A stretch of DNA of 64,000 nt, taken from assembly GCA_016617855.1 (NCBI GenBank), contig JAECUM010093667.1, forward strand, positions 62,001 through 126,000, given 5' to 3'. Shown here in pieces: positions 12,061-24,734 of the stretch. The DNA comes from Megalonaias nervosa. Lineage: Eukaryota > Mollusca > Bivalvia > Unionida > Unionidae. Position 1 is the stretch's first letter, and each line of letters begins with the position of its first letter. Under the pieces are notes generated by a model. The model saw only the letters and a list, made by a program, of their open reading frames with translations, was not told the DNA's origin and made no database searches. A program made the translations under genes and the position numbers.

Positions 12061-13461
12061 CAGTTATAAGGAAGAAATATTCTTTTATTCGATTGCAATA
12101 ATTATTTTTAACCTAGTAGAGCATCAGTCCCATCAAGAGACTCTTGTTATACAGATGTTGCCTGTCTGCCATTAAATATGGCTGCTGTTGCTAAAAGTTT
12201 TTAAAAAAATTTTAAATAACTTTCTGAGAAACTGCTCAACAGAATTTGACCAAACTATACACAAAGTGACCTGGCCTAAATTGCCATAAAATTTGTACAG
12301 ATAATATCAATCCATCACTAAATGTGGAAAAACACTTACACGAACTAAAAACTGCTGAATAGGATTTGATACAGTGTGTCCTGGCATAGGGGTCTTTCTT
12401 ATATTGGGCAAATGATTCTGATGTGCCAGCAGATATGGATGACAATAGAAAAGCTATAGAAACCTTGAAACATTTGTTCTCATAATATATACAATTGACA
12501 GCATTGGAAGAAATTTCAACAGAAAGGGTCCTGCTGACCCAGATTTCTTCAGGATGGATGGTTGTATTGACAAGAGGTTTTGACCTAAATACTTCTTATG
12601 ATGTCTGGTTGGTTCTAAATGAAAACAGTATGAATCTGACAGCCAATATGGAAGTGTCATGACTCTGGGTCTTAAACTAAGTAAAAGAAAAAAGCAAATA
12701 TTAGTAAAAAATTATTTCCTTACAATCCCTATGATGCAAAGTGAAAATTTAAAAGAAGCTTTTTGTGAATTAAATTCCAATTAATCCAGAATATTCGATA
12801 ACAAGTTCAAAAGTATAGTTTTCTGAATGAATCTCAGTTCTTGAATGTACTGATGTACCAGTAGCCTTGAATGAGCTGATGTGACAGCAGTCTTGATGTA
12901 TCACAATGTTAAAATCCAGAATATCTTTGAATGAATTCACAATAATCCTAATGTAATGTTTTTGTCCAAATATGAATGTGCAATTTTTAATCCCAATGAA
13001 TAATTTAAACAATTCCTCTCAAATTATAACTGAAGACAGCTAAATGACTGATATTAAGATAGGAATGAAGAATTGTTTACTTCTTCCTTATATTCAGACT
13101 GTCACATGACTTAAGACACAACAAACTGCCCTGGACAGGTCATTTTCAATGGAAATTTCCATCAAATTTGTAAACAAGGTCAGGTCTTCTTACTTAAATT
13201 ATAGTGAATCAACCTGACAAAAAAACCCTTAGAATTACCAAGGGGAAAACCAAAGCCCTGAACTCAAATCCAAATAAACATGTTGCTTACAAATGATCAT
13301 TATCTACAATCCTGGACAGATGTTAGCTATGTAATATGCTGTTTATAAATGACCCTGACAAATTACAGTTATGGAAAAAATTTAAACACTATATACTTAA
13401 CTGCTAACAAAAGCAGCCAGCTTGAAAATCTTGTAATTTCTGTTCCTCCTGAATGGAAGTC

Positions 13462-13630
13462 ACTGTTTGTGGAGTGTCTGACTCATAATCAAAGGGTCAT
13501 ATGTTGATTACCCACCCAGGCCAGCCTGGGTTGGCTGCTTCAGTGAGTCCTTTTTGAAAAGAATTAGCTCACATTTCCTTGGCATGATATGGTCAATAAT
13601 GAGTTTAAAGTGCTATTAAAATGAATCAAC
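13462..13630 (+). mobile_element. tRNA-Met-like SINE fragment
   Basis: The stretch gagtgtctgactcataatca, followed by aagggtcatatgttgattac, looks like an elongator tRNA-Met anticodon arm (cat in its loop) followed by a worn B box. A 3' body with 'cagtgagtcctttttgaaaa' follows. There is no intact tRNA fold, so it is not a tRNA gene. Single copy in the window, so family membership is unproven. Confidence 0.45.
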
Positions 13631-14026
13631 AACTACTTAGTATGACCAATATGTCTGCCATCTTGAAAATATTATTATCAGCTAATGAAAATGATGCAAA
13701 TTTAACATCCGGTACGACCACTATGGTGGCCAGGTTGAAATTGGTGTTATTGCTACTCCTCCTTAGTGAACCGCCTTATTGACATGGAGTCTTCACCAAA
13801 ATAACTTGTATCCCATCTAGATGGTCCTAAATAAAAATGGTGTCAATCTAACATCCAATATGGTCATCACAGTAGCCTTCTTGAAAATCAAGTTATTGCT
13901 CAAGAATATCAAAGATGGTGTCAACATTCAGGGTCAAGAAGAAACGGTCTTATATTGGATTGATTGAAATTCTTTTCAGCCAGTTCAGCATCATTTCTTT
14001 GTATGGACTCTTGTTTTGTTATCTAG

Positions 14027-14149
14027 ATCACAGATGATACTGCATCAGTGTTTCCCATCGAGCAGCCCACATACCATCTGGAACAGTACACTGAGAAAAT
14101 GTTCAACCATCTGATTCGCCTCATCAAAGAAAGGGATGAAGATGCTGAA
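14027..14149 (+). CDS. CCDC88: CCDC88-like exon: end of HOOK domain and start of linker
   Basis: Acceptor gttatctag, donor gaa|gtaagt. 123 bases, 41 codons, phase 0 at both ends. It reads ITDDTASVFPIEQPTYHLEQ, then YTEKMFNHLIRLIKERDEDA, then E. It continues directly from the previous exon: ITDDTASVF aligns with vertebrate VTHNQENVF, and LIRLIKERDEDAE with LKRLIDERDEHSE. The middle (PIEQPTYHLEQ) is divergent and lacks the tryptophan of vertebrate FDLQW. The 39-bp tandem array starts 11 bases after the exon end. If the donor is not used, the frame stays open through that array. Confidence 0.93.
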
Positions 14150-14160
14150 GTAAGTGTCTG

Positions 14161-14426
14161 TAAATTACTTCTGTTAATTACCATGTATGTCCAAATCCAT
14201 AAATTACTTCTGTTAATTACCATGTATGTCCAAATCCATAAATTACTTCTGTTAATTACCATGTATGTCCAAATCCATAAATTACTTCTGTTAATTACCA
14301 TGTATGTCCAAATCCATAAATTACTTCTGTTAATTACCATGTATGTCCAAATCCATAAATTACTTCTGTTAATTACCATGTATGTCCAAATCCATAAATT
14401 ACTTCTGTTAATTACCATGTATGTCC
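14161..14426. repeat. 39-bp tandem array, six full units and one partial
   Basis: The unit is taaattacttctgttaatta followed by ccatgtatgtccaaatcca (39 bases). The copies look identical. Units start at 14161, 14200, 14239, 14278, 14317, 14356 and 14395; the last stops after 32 bases. Because 39 is divisible by three and the unit has no stop in this frame, the array reads as 13-residue repeats KLLLLITMYVQIH in frame with the preceding exon, and is also open on the other strand. The identity of units implies recent expansion. Confidence 0.95.
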
Positions 14427-14595
14427 AGAGCATTTTAAATCCACTTGGCCAGTGCCAGAAACAAGCTCAGAATCAGCATGGGCTAGCTCAAGTATGCAAG
14501 TCAAGTCCAAAGTCAAGAGTTCAGTTTGTAGTGTTTTATGTTTTGTATGTTCTGCCAGTTTTATACACAGCGATCTTGCCACAGTGTGTATGAAT

Positions 14596-14696
<101 letters not shown>

Positions 14697-15814
14697 CACA
14701 TTTATTTTATGTTGTGTGTACCACCTTCTTCAATTACATAACTGAATAAAGTTTCTTTGATCTGTCTCTCCTTTATTTTGCATGCGATAATGTCAATGCC
14801 TGTCATTTCCATATTTTAATTAATGTCAAGGTCAGTCACATTTCCTTGCATAGACATGATAATATGAATTTTTACTATTTAAAGCAACTTTTGCCAAATA
14901 GGAAATAAATACAATTATTTTAACTCTGTTCACCATTTCATGGAGTTTTTTTTTTCTTTTTTTTTTTCGTTGAGGTTGGGGGCACCAATGGCACCAATCA
15001 CCCTTGGTGCCATTTCATCCTATGCAAACTTGCAACAGCCCTGTTTTTATACACAGATATGTTTGTCTTTGCTATTCTATGAATTCTAACCCTCCCATTT
15101 TTCCACATCAGCATATCTATCTACATGTACTATTTACATGTATCTTTTTTGATAACTTTGATTATCAACCATGTTTTCAGTCTCAAAACAATGATAAAAA
15201 GAGAACAAAAGTTCTAGATTTGTCCGATAGATAAAATGTGATTTGCTTGAAACATCCATCTATTTATTTTAACATATATTTTAACTTTAGTTGTAATATT
15301 TTCATGTCATTTTTTGTGGGAAGCTTAGATTACATAGCATAAATTCCTGGGCATGCTGACTTTCATAAATTTTGTAAAGACCTGAATATCGCTGGCTTTG
15401 TCTGTTTTTTGTGAGGTATTTTGTATCATGTGCCATTAATTTACATAGCATTGTAAAAGCACGACTATTTGAATAACAGTGCACAAGAACCTGTTATAAA
15501 AGTAATGACAATGAAGATTTGATTATTGAAAGCCATCTCACCAGTAGTAAAAAGAAAACTGTGAAGTTAAGTCAAAGTCAAAACTTAAAGTTGTATGTTT
15601 AAATTGAAATTTTGATGCAGAACAATTTTGTTTTCTTTGTTTAATATGGTCCTTCCATGACCTTATGCAAGTTTGTTTTACTGTAATAATTACAAAAGAC
15701 AAAACAGCATTTACAGTGTAATCCTGACAGTTTTTCAAAATGATTAACAAAACCATTTGAGATTACAAGTTCTGCATGCTTAAAGGTCAAGACCATAAAG
15801 TGGAAAATAACTAC

Positions 15815-16936
15815 TGTTACGTATTGGCTCGTTCAAAAGTAACAAATGAAAAGAGTGAAGATAACAAGCTTTGTAAGTTTTAACAAAAATAATTTATTTC
15901 CCTAGAAAACATGGTGAAAAGGTGAAAATATGAAATAGGACTTACGGTTTGTGAAGAAAATCCAAACATTTATTCTAGTACTGAAAAAATACAAGTCCTA
16001 TCACTAAATAATTTTAACTGAATCCAGGTTCGAATCTTGATGATGTTCCATGATGGAGGATGATGACATCAGATGAAGTCTTTAGACAAATGTCCAGAAT
16101 TTCACGTTGAACCACAATTTGTACTGTACTATTCCAATTTAGAATGAATTTCACTGAATGTCTTTGTCCTAAACCACTTGTGTAGTTCTCCAGGGAAAAA
16201 TAAATTATTATTTAAAAAATAGATGAACCCCTATAGCTGTCATATATAACAAGACACAGCACAAGAAAAATAATACCTTCTTCTCAAGGTATAAGAATGA
16301 CTCTGACTATTTCACAGGACCTAAGTGTTAAAAACCGACCTAAAACGTCATTTCATGCACACGCACGAAGAACGTGTGGCTATTTCGCAATAAACAATGC
16401 AATTTCACAATGTAATCACGTATGCTTAGGAAATTACCTTGGCCACGACCAATCGTTTATGCCGACTGTTTATCCAGCCAGCAGTCTAAAAAAAAAAACT
16501 TACGAAAGCCAAGTCATATTTACATTCTAAATAAACACGATGTTTCTTTCAAAAATATCAGATCCTGTGAACATAATCATCATTATAATAATATACAATG
16601 ATACAAAAATGAAATAGGGGCCCCGAGTGGCCGAGTGGTCTAAAGCGCTGATCGTTACGGATCACTGCCATCTCACCTCTGTCTGTGTGGGTTCGAGTCC
16701 AGACTCGGCTAACGTGGGTACGTGAGAAAGCCTGCCAGTAGCTTCTCGTGGGTCGGTGGTTCTTCCCGGGGTTTTCCAGGGTTCTTCCTCCACCATTAAT
16801 ACTGGCCGCCATGTATAGCCTATCTTGTGCTAAAAAATGGCGTTAAACCCTATAACAACAACAATAACAACAACAAAAATGAAATAAAAGGTTTCAAATT
16901 TTAACACACAAGTAATTAAACTACATAGTCATAACA
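15815..16936 (-). mobile_element. Putative solo LTR, minus orientation, interrupted by a SINE
   Basis: Starts tgttacgtattgg at 15815 and ends cataaca at 16936; flanked by ctac on both sides (15811-15814 and 16937-16940), a 4-bp target duplication. Removing the nested SINE and its duplication leaves about 850 bases. Its reverse complement is similar end to end to 62571-63461: shared stretches include gtttaattacttg, tttatttcatttt, ggataaacagtc, aagcttgttatcttcactct, tagggaaataaattattttt and a final gttacttttgaacgagcc. TG...CA ends and the aataaa near the 3' end fit an LTR. No internal retroelement region lies next to it, so solo. Confidence 0.72.
16603..16886 (+). mobile_element. SINE, tRNA-Leu-like head, nested in the solo LTR, 14-bp target duplication
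   Basis: acaaaaatgaaata occurs at 16603-16616 and 16873-16886, flanking an element of 256 bases. It begins ggggccccgagtggccgagt, carries ctgatcgttacggatcactg and a gggttcgagtcc B box, then gtgggtcggtggttcttccc, accattaatactggccgcca and atggcgttaaaccct, and ends in (aac)n. It is the cleanest copy of the family in this window. Confidence 0.93.
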
Positions 16937-17039
16937 CTACAGAGAATAGTTTCAATTTTCTTCCCTTCAAAATAGCTAGTGAAAATTGCTTTTGAAGTCA
17001 TTTGTCATGTTGAAAAATGCCTACATTCTTGTTTTTAGT

Positions 17040-17870
17040 TCACTTGGAAGTAAGTCCTAGTGATCTAACGATATGGCCATGTGTCCCTTTTCCATCATCT
17101 ATCCAACATTATTTGCTTGTTACTACTCTGGAAACAGTATTTTTCTTTCATTTGATTTTGATCAGACTTGGAACATAGGTTTATATGATCCATACCTTGG
17201 ATGAGTTTTAAAAAATGAGCTAGATCTGTGCATATTAATGAGTTGATCCTGCATCTTATTGGCTGTGCATGATGGAACAGGGATGGGGGTGGGGGTATTT
17301 TTTTAAAATCTGACTTTGATTAAACTTGGAATAATATATTTATATTATCAAGACCTTGAACAAATTTGATATTGAGTGAGATCAGCACAAACTATTGAGG
17401 CCTCTGATTGGTTGATCTTATTACCATTCAGGAATCCATTTTTCTGATCTGATTTTGATCAGACTTTGAATATATCAAGATTTGGACATGTTCATTAATG
17501 AGCAAGATAAATGCATAATAATGAAGCAATCTTGCATATGATTGACTGAGCTTGTTACAATTCTGGAAGCGATATTTCTGTTCCAATTTTGATCAAACTT
17601 GGAATTTAGGCATGAGCTCATTGTCAAGCAAGATCCTTGATCACTAATGAAGTGATCTTATACTTAATTGACTAAACTTGTTACCACACTATAGGCCATA
17701 TGGTTTTGCTTAATAAACTTGCAATATAGGTTTACATGATAAAGGGCTTACAGGAGTTTGGTTATAAGCAAGATCCACACAAATGAATGAGGTAATCTTG
17801 TTACTGACTGGCAGAACTTGTTAAACTCAAGATGCTGTATTCTTTGAATCTCAAGATACTGTTACAAAAC
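17040..17870. repeat. Degenerate satellite, period about 140-150 bp (family S3)
   Basis: Boxes in order: 'gcttgttaccactctggaa', 'tatttctgatctgattttga', 'tcagacttggaatataggtt', 'tatatgatc-a-accttgga', 'gag-aagatc-gtgcatatta', 'atgaggtgatcttgcatctg', 'attggctgag'. The same family forms the larger array at 49550-51760. Confidence 0.78.
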
Positions 17871-18613
17871 ATACATGCATAATCAGAACACAAATCAAGC
17901 TTTCTGTTAGTGTCTGTATTTGTAATTTATAAGTTGACTTTACCTCAGTGTGCCTTGTTCAAAATGGTCAATTTTGGTTGTTGTATATAGGAGAATCTAC
18001 CAGGTTGCCCATCATCCAGGTAACATGGGCAGAATGTCATCTGATAGTGACCTTATCAGAAAGCTAGGTAAATATAAATTCTCAAATTACATGCAATTTG
18101 AACAATTGCTTTTGCTTTCAAAAATGTTCTCTCTCTCAAAATTTAAATAAAGGAAGGGAACTAACCCATGATATTAACTTGAAAATTACAGCCTTGTATC
18201 TAAGGGTTCATCCCCTTAATAAATTATGAAACCCAGTAAAAAAAATAAATTGTATAAGACAAATAAATTTTTGTGGAACAGTTTGTAAAAATTAGCAAAA
18301 TTGGATGCTATGGGGATAACAATGAATAAATTTGTAATTTTGTAAATGAAAGAAAAGGATAAAATAAAACTATTATTACAGCAAATTATCATTGCAATCT
18401 TGCATAAACTGTGCATTGTTGTTATTAACGATCAGAATTGTATTATACAATTATAGAACATTGTTTGCAAGTATTTGTAGGTTATTCTGATTTTACTCCA
18501 GTAAGAACGTCTATCCTGTTGAATCCATGTCTAAATTTATAATCTTATTGGTAGAAAATTATTTCTAAAATCTTTACCACATTTGAAATTCTTAATTATT
18601 TGGAAGCAAGTTT

Positions 18614-18999
18614 GAAATCTGTGTTGAAAAAGATTTTGACAGGTGCTTCTATTGCAATATTGATGTGCTCGAAACATAACTTTTTATGTTGTCACATGTA
18701 GTGTACATTATTTATGACCTTTCATATCTTTGATAGCACTGATTATAAATTATTTGGAATTTATATATTGTATTTCTAGCTTGTAGTTCTAAAAAATACC
18801 TCAGCAGAAATTTGTGTTGAAAAAGATTTTGACAGGTGCTTCTATTGCAATATTGATGTACTCGAAACATAACTTTTTATGTTGTCACATGTAGTGTACA
18901 TTATTTATGACCTTTCATATCTTTGATAGCACTGATTGTAAATTATTTGGAATTTATATATTGTATTTCTAGCTTGTAGTTCTAAAAAATACCTCAGCA
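18614..18999. repeat. 193-bp tandem duplication
   Basis: 18614-18806 and 18807-18999 are two adjacent copies differing at only a few bases (for example ctgtgtt/ttgtgtt near the start and attataaatt/attgtaaatt later). Both begin gaaat and end tacctcagca. Recent duplication; no coding content. Confidence 0.96.
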
Positions 19000-21806
19000 T
19001 GCTTTTCTTCTGAAATGTGTCCAGATTGTATTGTCCAGAGTAAACAAAAAGACCATGACCTTAAATTCAAAAAAATGCCTAGTGAATTATAATTTCCATT
19101 CGAGTGAATGACTTATGACTTTGCAAACTCCAAATTAAAGCTTTGTAAAACTTTGTTAAGTTTTAAAGCTCTTGGATGAATTAAATTGTGGTTAAGCGAC
19201 AATGTTTTCTATTCTTGACTTTATTTTTAAATCATATTATCTAACTATTGTAAAAAAAAGTAAAATTGATATGATATGAAATATGCAGATTAGTTGCATA
19301 TGTTCTTAAAATATTACTCCAGTTTGCTTTGCAAAATGGTAAACTGTTACGTTAGCCAGGTGAATTATATCAGGACCACTTGGGCCTCTTGTTTATACAC
19401 TTGCCATAATGTACTGGTTATGACATTGTCCATCCATTTGTTTGTGACTAATAGAATAAAAATGTTTTCTGCACAACAATTTTAGTTCTACATCCCAGAC
19501 CTGGCTGATTTGTTGGTTGGTGGTTGGATTTTAGCATCACATTCAACACATTAATTGCTATATTCATGCCAAGAAAATAAGAGCTAAGTAGCCTTTCCCT
19601 ACACTGATCAGGACTAAATTTTGTGGATGGCTCTCACTCGGAGTAAGGAAGCAGACTGTTCATTTTGGGGTTGAAAGATCAATTAAGGTCACTGTAGATA
19701 AAAAAAAAATGAAGAATGGGTTTCTGTACAGAAACTTTAGTTCTCAACCCATGTACCTGCATAAAAGATTTTTGTGGATGACTTTGGGTACAATGAGTAA
19801 AATGGTCAAAAGTCAAGCACACTGGGACTGAAAGAAGAAAATCTGTTTTGGCATAGCTATTATAGGTTTCTGAATTTGTATGGGAAAATATGTACAACCT
19901 TTGGGAGTGACGTATTCATCTGAGAAAACAAGTTCAAATTTTTCCATACAAATGCAGTGACCTTTTTATTTTATACTACTCATTTTGTATTCTACCTAAG
20001 GCTTACTTATAAAAAGTACACTACAAGAAACAAAGTAATTGAATTTATGCTATATAAAAAATAAATACACAACTGGGATTCATCAGTGCATAATAACAAT
20101 ATTAATGCGCACATAGCACCACCCATTGACCTTTGAACTTCATCACACGATCGACAGTAGTTTAAAAAATTGTCGATTTGATCTACTTAAAATTGAAATT
20201 TTGAGTCATGTTGTGAATGAATGAGCATTGCAGCAACTTTTCCATTTGGTCTGGAATGGATGGATTTTATTTTTATGTTGATCCAGTTCAGTTCTGTTTT
20301 TCTGATTATAATCCACTGGATTATTGGGTCAATTCAGTGCAATAAGGAGGATGTGATTTCAGTTGGAAATGTACTTGAAATTCCAGTACAGTTTCGGTGT
20401 GTCAGGTTTTGCAGGACATGTCATTCAGATTTGCAGAACTAAGAAAGTACATTTTGAGGAAATGCAAGATGCATAAATGTAAGTATATTTATTACCATTA
20501 ATATTACCAACTAAAGAAGACATGTTGATGTCCTGTCACTTTCATCTCACTGTTGGAGGGACCCCAGCTATGACCTGTATCATACAGTGCATGTAACATT
20601 GTATCAGAATAATTAAATGGGAAATTGTAATGCAGCTGTTGTGTGACAGTCCATTTAGCCAGCAGAAATAATACTTTTTTTCTCATCTTGGCTTATTGGC
20701 TCTGAGACTCCTAGTTTCCTACTGAAACCTTCGGTTGCATATTTTTTCCTGAATCTAGTAGTTTGACAGACTTGTAAAATGGTATGTCTCTGAGAGATAT
20801 GCAATAGCCCTTGGCCTCAATATGCTTTTCTATGCCATATTTTTATTGACCCTAGAAAGCACTAGTCTTAGTCTGAACCATTCTATTTGTGAAAAGACGT
20901 GAACTTTTTTTTTCCTAAATAGCTGTTTCAGTGATCAGAAAAGTATCTTCAGTTACTGTGTGTCATGTTTGTTGTTGGCATTGTGACTATCATGTTCATT
21001 TGTGTGCTTGTTTGAAAGTTTCATTTTTGACTCATCGAACTCATCCACATTGTTAACTTTATCATCTATACTTTCATATGGATGAAACAGCTTCTTTAAT
21101 TCTAAAACAAATTTAATCAACCAAAACCTAAAGCATCTACTGCATGAGTGAACATGGTTTGTTTACAAAGTAGTTCCTAATACACTATACTATTTTGAGG
21201 CACATGTGGTGCATGTGCATGCAATATAAAGGTGTTCAGTACTGTAAAATACTGCACAATTTTGATAATGTAAAGTTAAAAGAGACAGAAATGAGCATAT
21301 AATAAGTTTAGTTCTAGACCACATACATTGAGCAAAGTTTTTGGAGGGCTTGCACTTTAATTAATGAAGAGGTCCTTTGATTTTGTATTTTTTTAAAAAT
21401 GATTTTGGAGTCAAAAGGTCAAATGCAATGTATGTAACACAAATAAAAATGGGTTTTGCACAATAACTTTTGTTGTAGAGTAAGTTCTCTGACCAAACTT
21501 TATGAATCGCTAGAACTTAGGTTAAGACTGAAACCTATTGATTTTGGGTCCAGAGGTCAAATCTCTTAAAGGTCAGGGCAAGTCTGATATGAAAATAATG
21601 GTTCTGATTAGTATGTTTACTTCAAGACAACAGACCTTGTCAGGATCATGGAGACCTGTTGTTAATAATCTTTCAAGTGAACCTTACCCTATTAGTATGT
21701 ACATAGAGGACTATTAAACATGAAGTGGACATACAATGTACCTTGTTTTTGCATGTATATTTATTTATTTTAATTTGACAATGATCCCAATGATGTGATA
21801 TTGCAG

Positions 21807-21961
21807 GTAATAACAGATTTGGTCTTGGAGAAGGAGTACTTCCAGTCTCAGGCAGAGGGCACAGTAATGTCGGTAACACCACCTGATAGCCCAGAGAAAC
21901 ACCATCTGGTAGTGGAAATAGCAGATGCCAAAGCTAAGATCAGGCACCTCAGACAAGAGCT
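21807..21961 (+). CDS. CCDC88: CCDC88-like exon: linker with VEIADAKAKIRHLRQEL motif
   Basis: Acceptor gatattgcag, donor ct|gtaagt. 155 bases, entered in phase 0 and left after two bases of a Leu codon. The end reads VVEIADAKAKIRHLRQEL, nearly identical to vertebrate SVELADAKAKIRRLRQEL. The first half (VITDLVLEKEYFQSQAEG) matches the vertebrate IIELSEERD segment loosely. TPPDSPEK sits where the vertebrate proteins have a low-complexity Ser/Pro-rich stretch, which is shorter here. The vertebrate boundary also falls right after RQEL, supporting conserved intron position by recall. Confidence 0.93.
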
Positions 21962-22265
21962 GTAAGTTCATACCAAAGTAACTAGTAATGGAAAGAGGAT
22001 GGATTTTTGTTCAGACTGGGGTTGTAGAAACTCATCATGGCAATCACTTTGGCCTCGGTTTGTATAACTGTTCATTTGTCCGTCTATACACAAGATTAAC
22101 ATCAAAGCTTTTTTATACTTCACTGGTACAGTCAGTTTCTCAAGTACAGTTGGATTTGTAGTCATGTTACTTTTAATATGTGTACATGCTGATGTGTACA
22201 GCACTAGTTTACAAATAAAATGCTTGGTTTGACATGCAGCTTTTTAAGCATTGTCATTGCCAAGC

Positions 22266-22379
22266 AAACAGTCTTTGGAATAGGCTGGTTGGGTTGTCAA
22301 CAGCAAAAAGCAGTCTTTGGAATAGACTGTCAACAGCAAAGCAGTCTTTGGAATAGGCTGGTTGGGTTGTCAACAGCAA
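22266..22379. repeat. Short tandem repeat around 'cagtctttggaatag'
   Basis: cagtctttggaatag occurs three times, each followed by 'gctggttgggttgtcaacag' or its shortened form 'actgtcaacag'. The middle copy lacks the ctggttgggtt part. Confidence 0.88.
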
Positions 22380-22668
22380 TGTATAATTGTTTTATTCAAA
22401 CTTAAAAGCTTCATTGTTGTTGGTTATTTCCACTCAGTACTACTTGCAAATTTACTGTTACTTGTTTGCTTTGTATTTTATGATTTGTGTATGATACAGT
22501 ATCATCACACCAGCCACATTTGTGAATTTATAAACCTTGGATCACTGTTCATTAAGAGTGGACAGGAGGAGAATATTACCAAGATTAAAGATGTTTTATG
22601 CTATTTGTGAACAAAATAAAGTTTCAGGCATTTATTAGTTCTGTACAAATGTTTGTATTACAAGTGTG

Positions 22669-23010
22669 CTAGGATAGCTATTTATGACACCTGTTTTTAT
22701 TAAATCTTTACATCTCTATGCACACATTGCACAGATTTGGATGTATTGACATTCTGAGGTTCTAACTGCATGGCTGAACAAAACAAAAAATGCAGGTCAA
22801 TAACATTTTCATTAGAGGTGTAGTCTTGTCTTGCAGGAACTAGGATAGCTATTTATGACACCTGTTTTTATTAAATCTTTACATCTCTATGCACACATTG
22901 CACAGATTTGGATGTATTGACATTTTGAGGTTCTAACTGCATGGCTGAACAAAACAAAAAATGCAGGTCAATAACATTTTCATTAGAGGTGTAGTCTTGT
23001 CTTGCAGGAA
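22669..23010. repeat. 171-bp tandem duplication
   Basis: 22669-22839 and 22840-23010 are two adjacent, almost identical copies beginning ctaggatagc and ending cttgcaggaa or cttgcaggaac. One visible change is attctgagg/attttgagg. Confidence 0.96.
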
Positions 23011-24734
23011 CTATATGCAAGTTTAAACTTGAGTCAGCTTATAGCACTATTTGTGAAACTCAAGAGAACTTTGCATTAGTGTATCTCATAATGTTAAGTT
23101 ATGTGATCAGGCTGTTGTTTTGAATACTATGCCCTTTATACCCTTATAGAAATCAATCTGGATTCAGTTAAGCATAAGGGAGATGTAGGCATCAATTTGC
23201 TCATCAATTATTTTTGTTGTTCTGTCAATAGGCTATATCAGTACAATTTTGCATTAGCTCCATTTGTTCTTTAAGTATTAAATAACAGTTGTGAATCTGG
23301 ATTGATGGGGAAGGAAACAGATGGAATAGGGAAACAATTATACAGTTTCCTTGTATATTTGTTGAACTGTACAAGAATTGTAAAGCCAGATGCGAGGCAC
23401 TGGTTTGAATGCCCAGAAGTTTGTATCATTTAATGATGTCACTGAATTCTAGTGGCATGTAGCTTATGGGATTTAAATCTGCAATGGACTGTTTTGAAAT
23501 TTATATATTTTTTTATGACAAGGGGTTGACATGTGCACATCATTTTTTATCATGCACTGATGTGTTTTTTAAGAATTACACCACTTTTGGTTTCAGCTGT
23601 ATATAATATCTATGATAATTCCTGTATGTACATGTGGTTGCACAGCTTTTGATAAAAATTGCCTTGAAACTTGGTAGAAATTATTGACATGAGTTAAATA
23701 TGCACATATTGTTCTGTTATTTAGTGCCAATGCATTTTCCAGAGTTATGCTCCTTTTTGTTGTGAAGTGTACATACTATATATGACTTGACCATTCATTC
23801 CAAAAGCAAACTAGGGGCATCAGTATCCTGTGCACACATTTCTTGTACCAGTATATAGGTCAGCTAGTTTCCAGTATATCTGAACTTCACAGACCCACCC
23901 CAAAAAGAAAATCCATGATTACACAAATAATTTATGCACTAGGAGGAGAATTTAACAATTTATTCATTAGTTCAGGTTGTATATTAGTTAATTAAGTATT
24001 CCTGACTTTGAAATCTAATACAGTCATGGTGATCAAAATAAAGTGCATCTGTATAGGAGGTAAAGTGATAGCTAGAGATAGATAAAGCAGCAAGTATCCT
24101 AACAATTGAATGATAACATAATATCAGTCTGATGGTTAAGTGGGTTTCAAATTACATTGTAAAATTTAGGCTTTTATAGCTTCATGTTCTGACACTTGCT
24201 GCAATTGGAGATTTACTTAGTTTAGCATAAGCTTGCAGTGAAGCTGTACATTTTGTTTAGTTTGTCTTTGGTGTGTGTGAAACTGGACAAAATGTATGTA
24301 GTTTCTTTTTTACTTGCTCTTATTTTCATATCATTGATTTTAGGTAAACAGATGTGTGATTTTAAATTCATATTCTTACATTTCATAGCTGTTTGTTTCA
24401 TTTTTTTATAACCATTTAAATAAATAAGAAATGTTGTAGCTTCCACTAAACAGGTGTGAAGATTTTCCAGAAAATACGTGAATGAACTGGTTGTTCATTT
24501 GCCCAAAAAAGAAAATATATTCTGAATTTTGGCTAAGTTAATTTTGTAAAAATCCCCAAAACAATTTGTAATTGTACATCAGGCAGTATGTTGGAATAAA
24601 CATCTTCACTTTGTTTTTAGTTGATTGGACTTGATTGTAAATTTGAACCAGACTTGTTAATAAATTCATCATCATTAGTTTTATCAGTGATATTAGTTAA
24701 TTTGGTTTGATGCTATACAGAACAGCCACAAAAA

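Larger units (their letters stand above)
9064..14026 (+). other. Intron between HOOK exons, mostly degenerate satellite
   Basis: About 4.96 kb. 9064-9560 shows nothing recognisable. 9560-11000 and 12150-12450 carry satellite family S2; 11480-12060, 12530-12660 and 13650-13990 carry family S1. A SINE-like head lies at 13462-13630. 12660-13420 shows AT-rich DNA with no feature I can support. Confidence 0.7.

Noticed and set aside
16617..16710. Possible tRNA-Leu gene
   Set aside because: It is the head of a 256-base SINE with target duplications and a family of copies; the 3' acceptor half does not close a proper acceptor stem.
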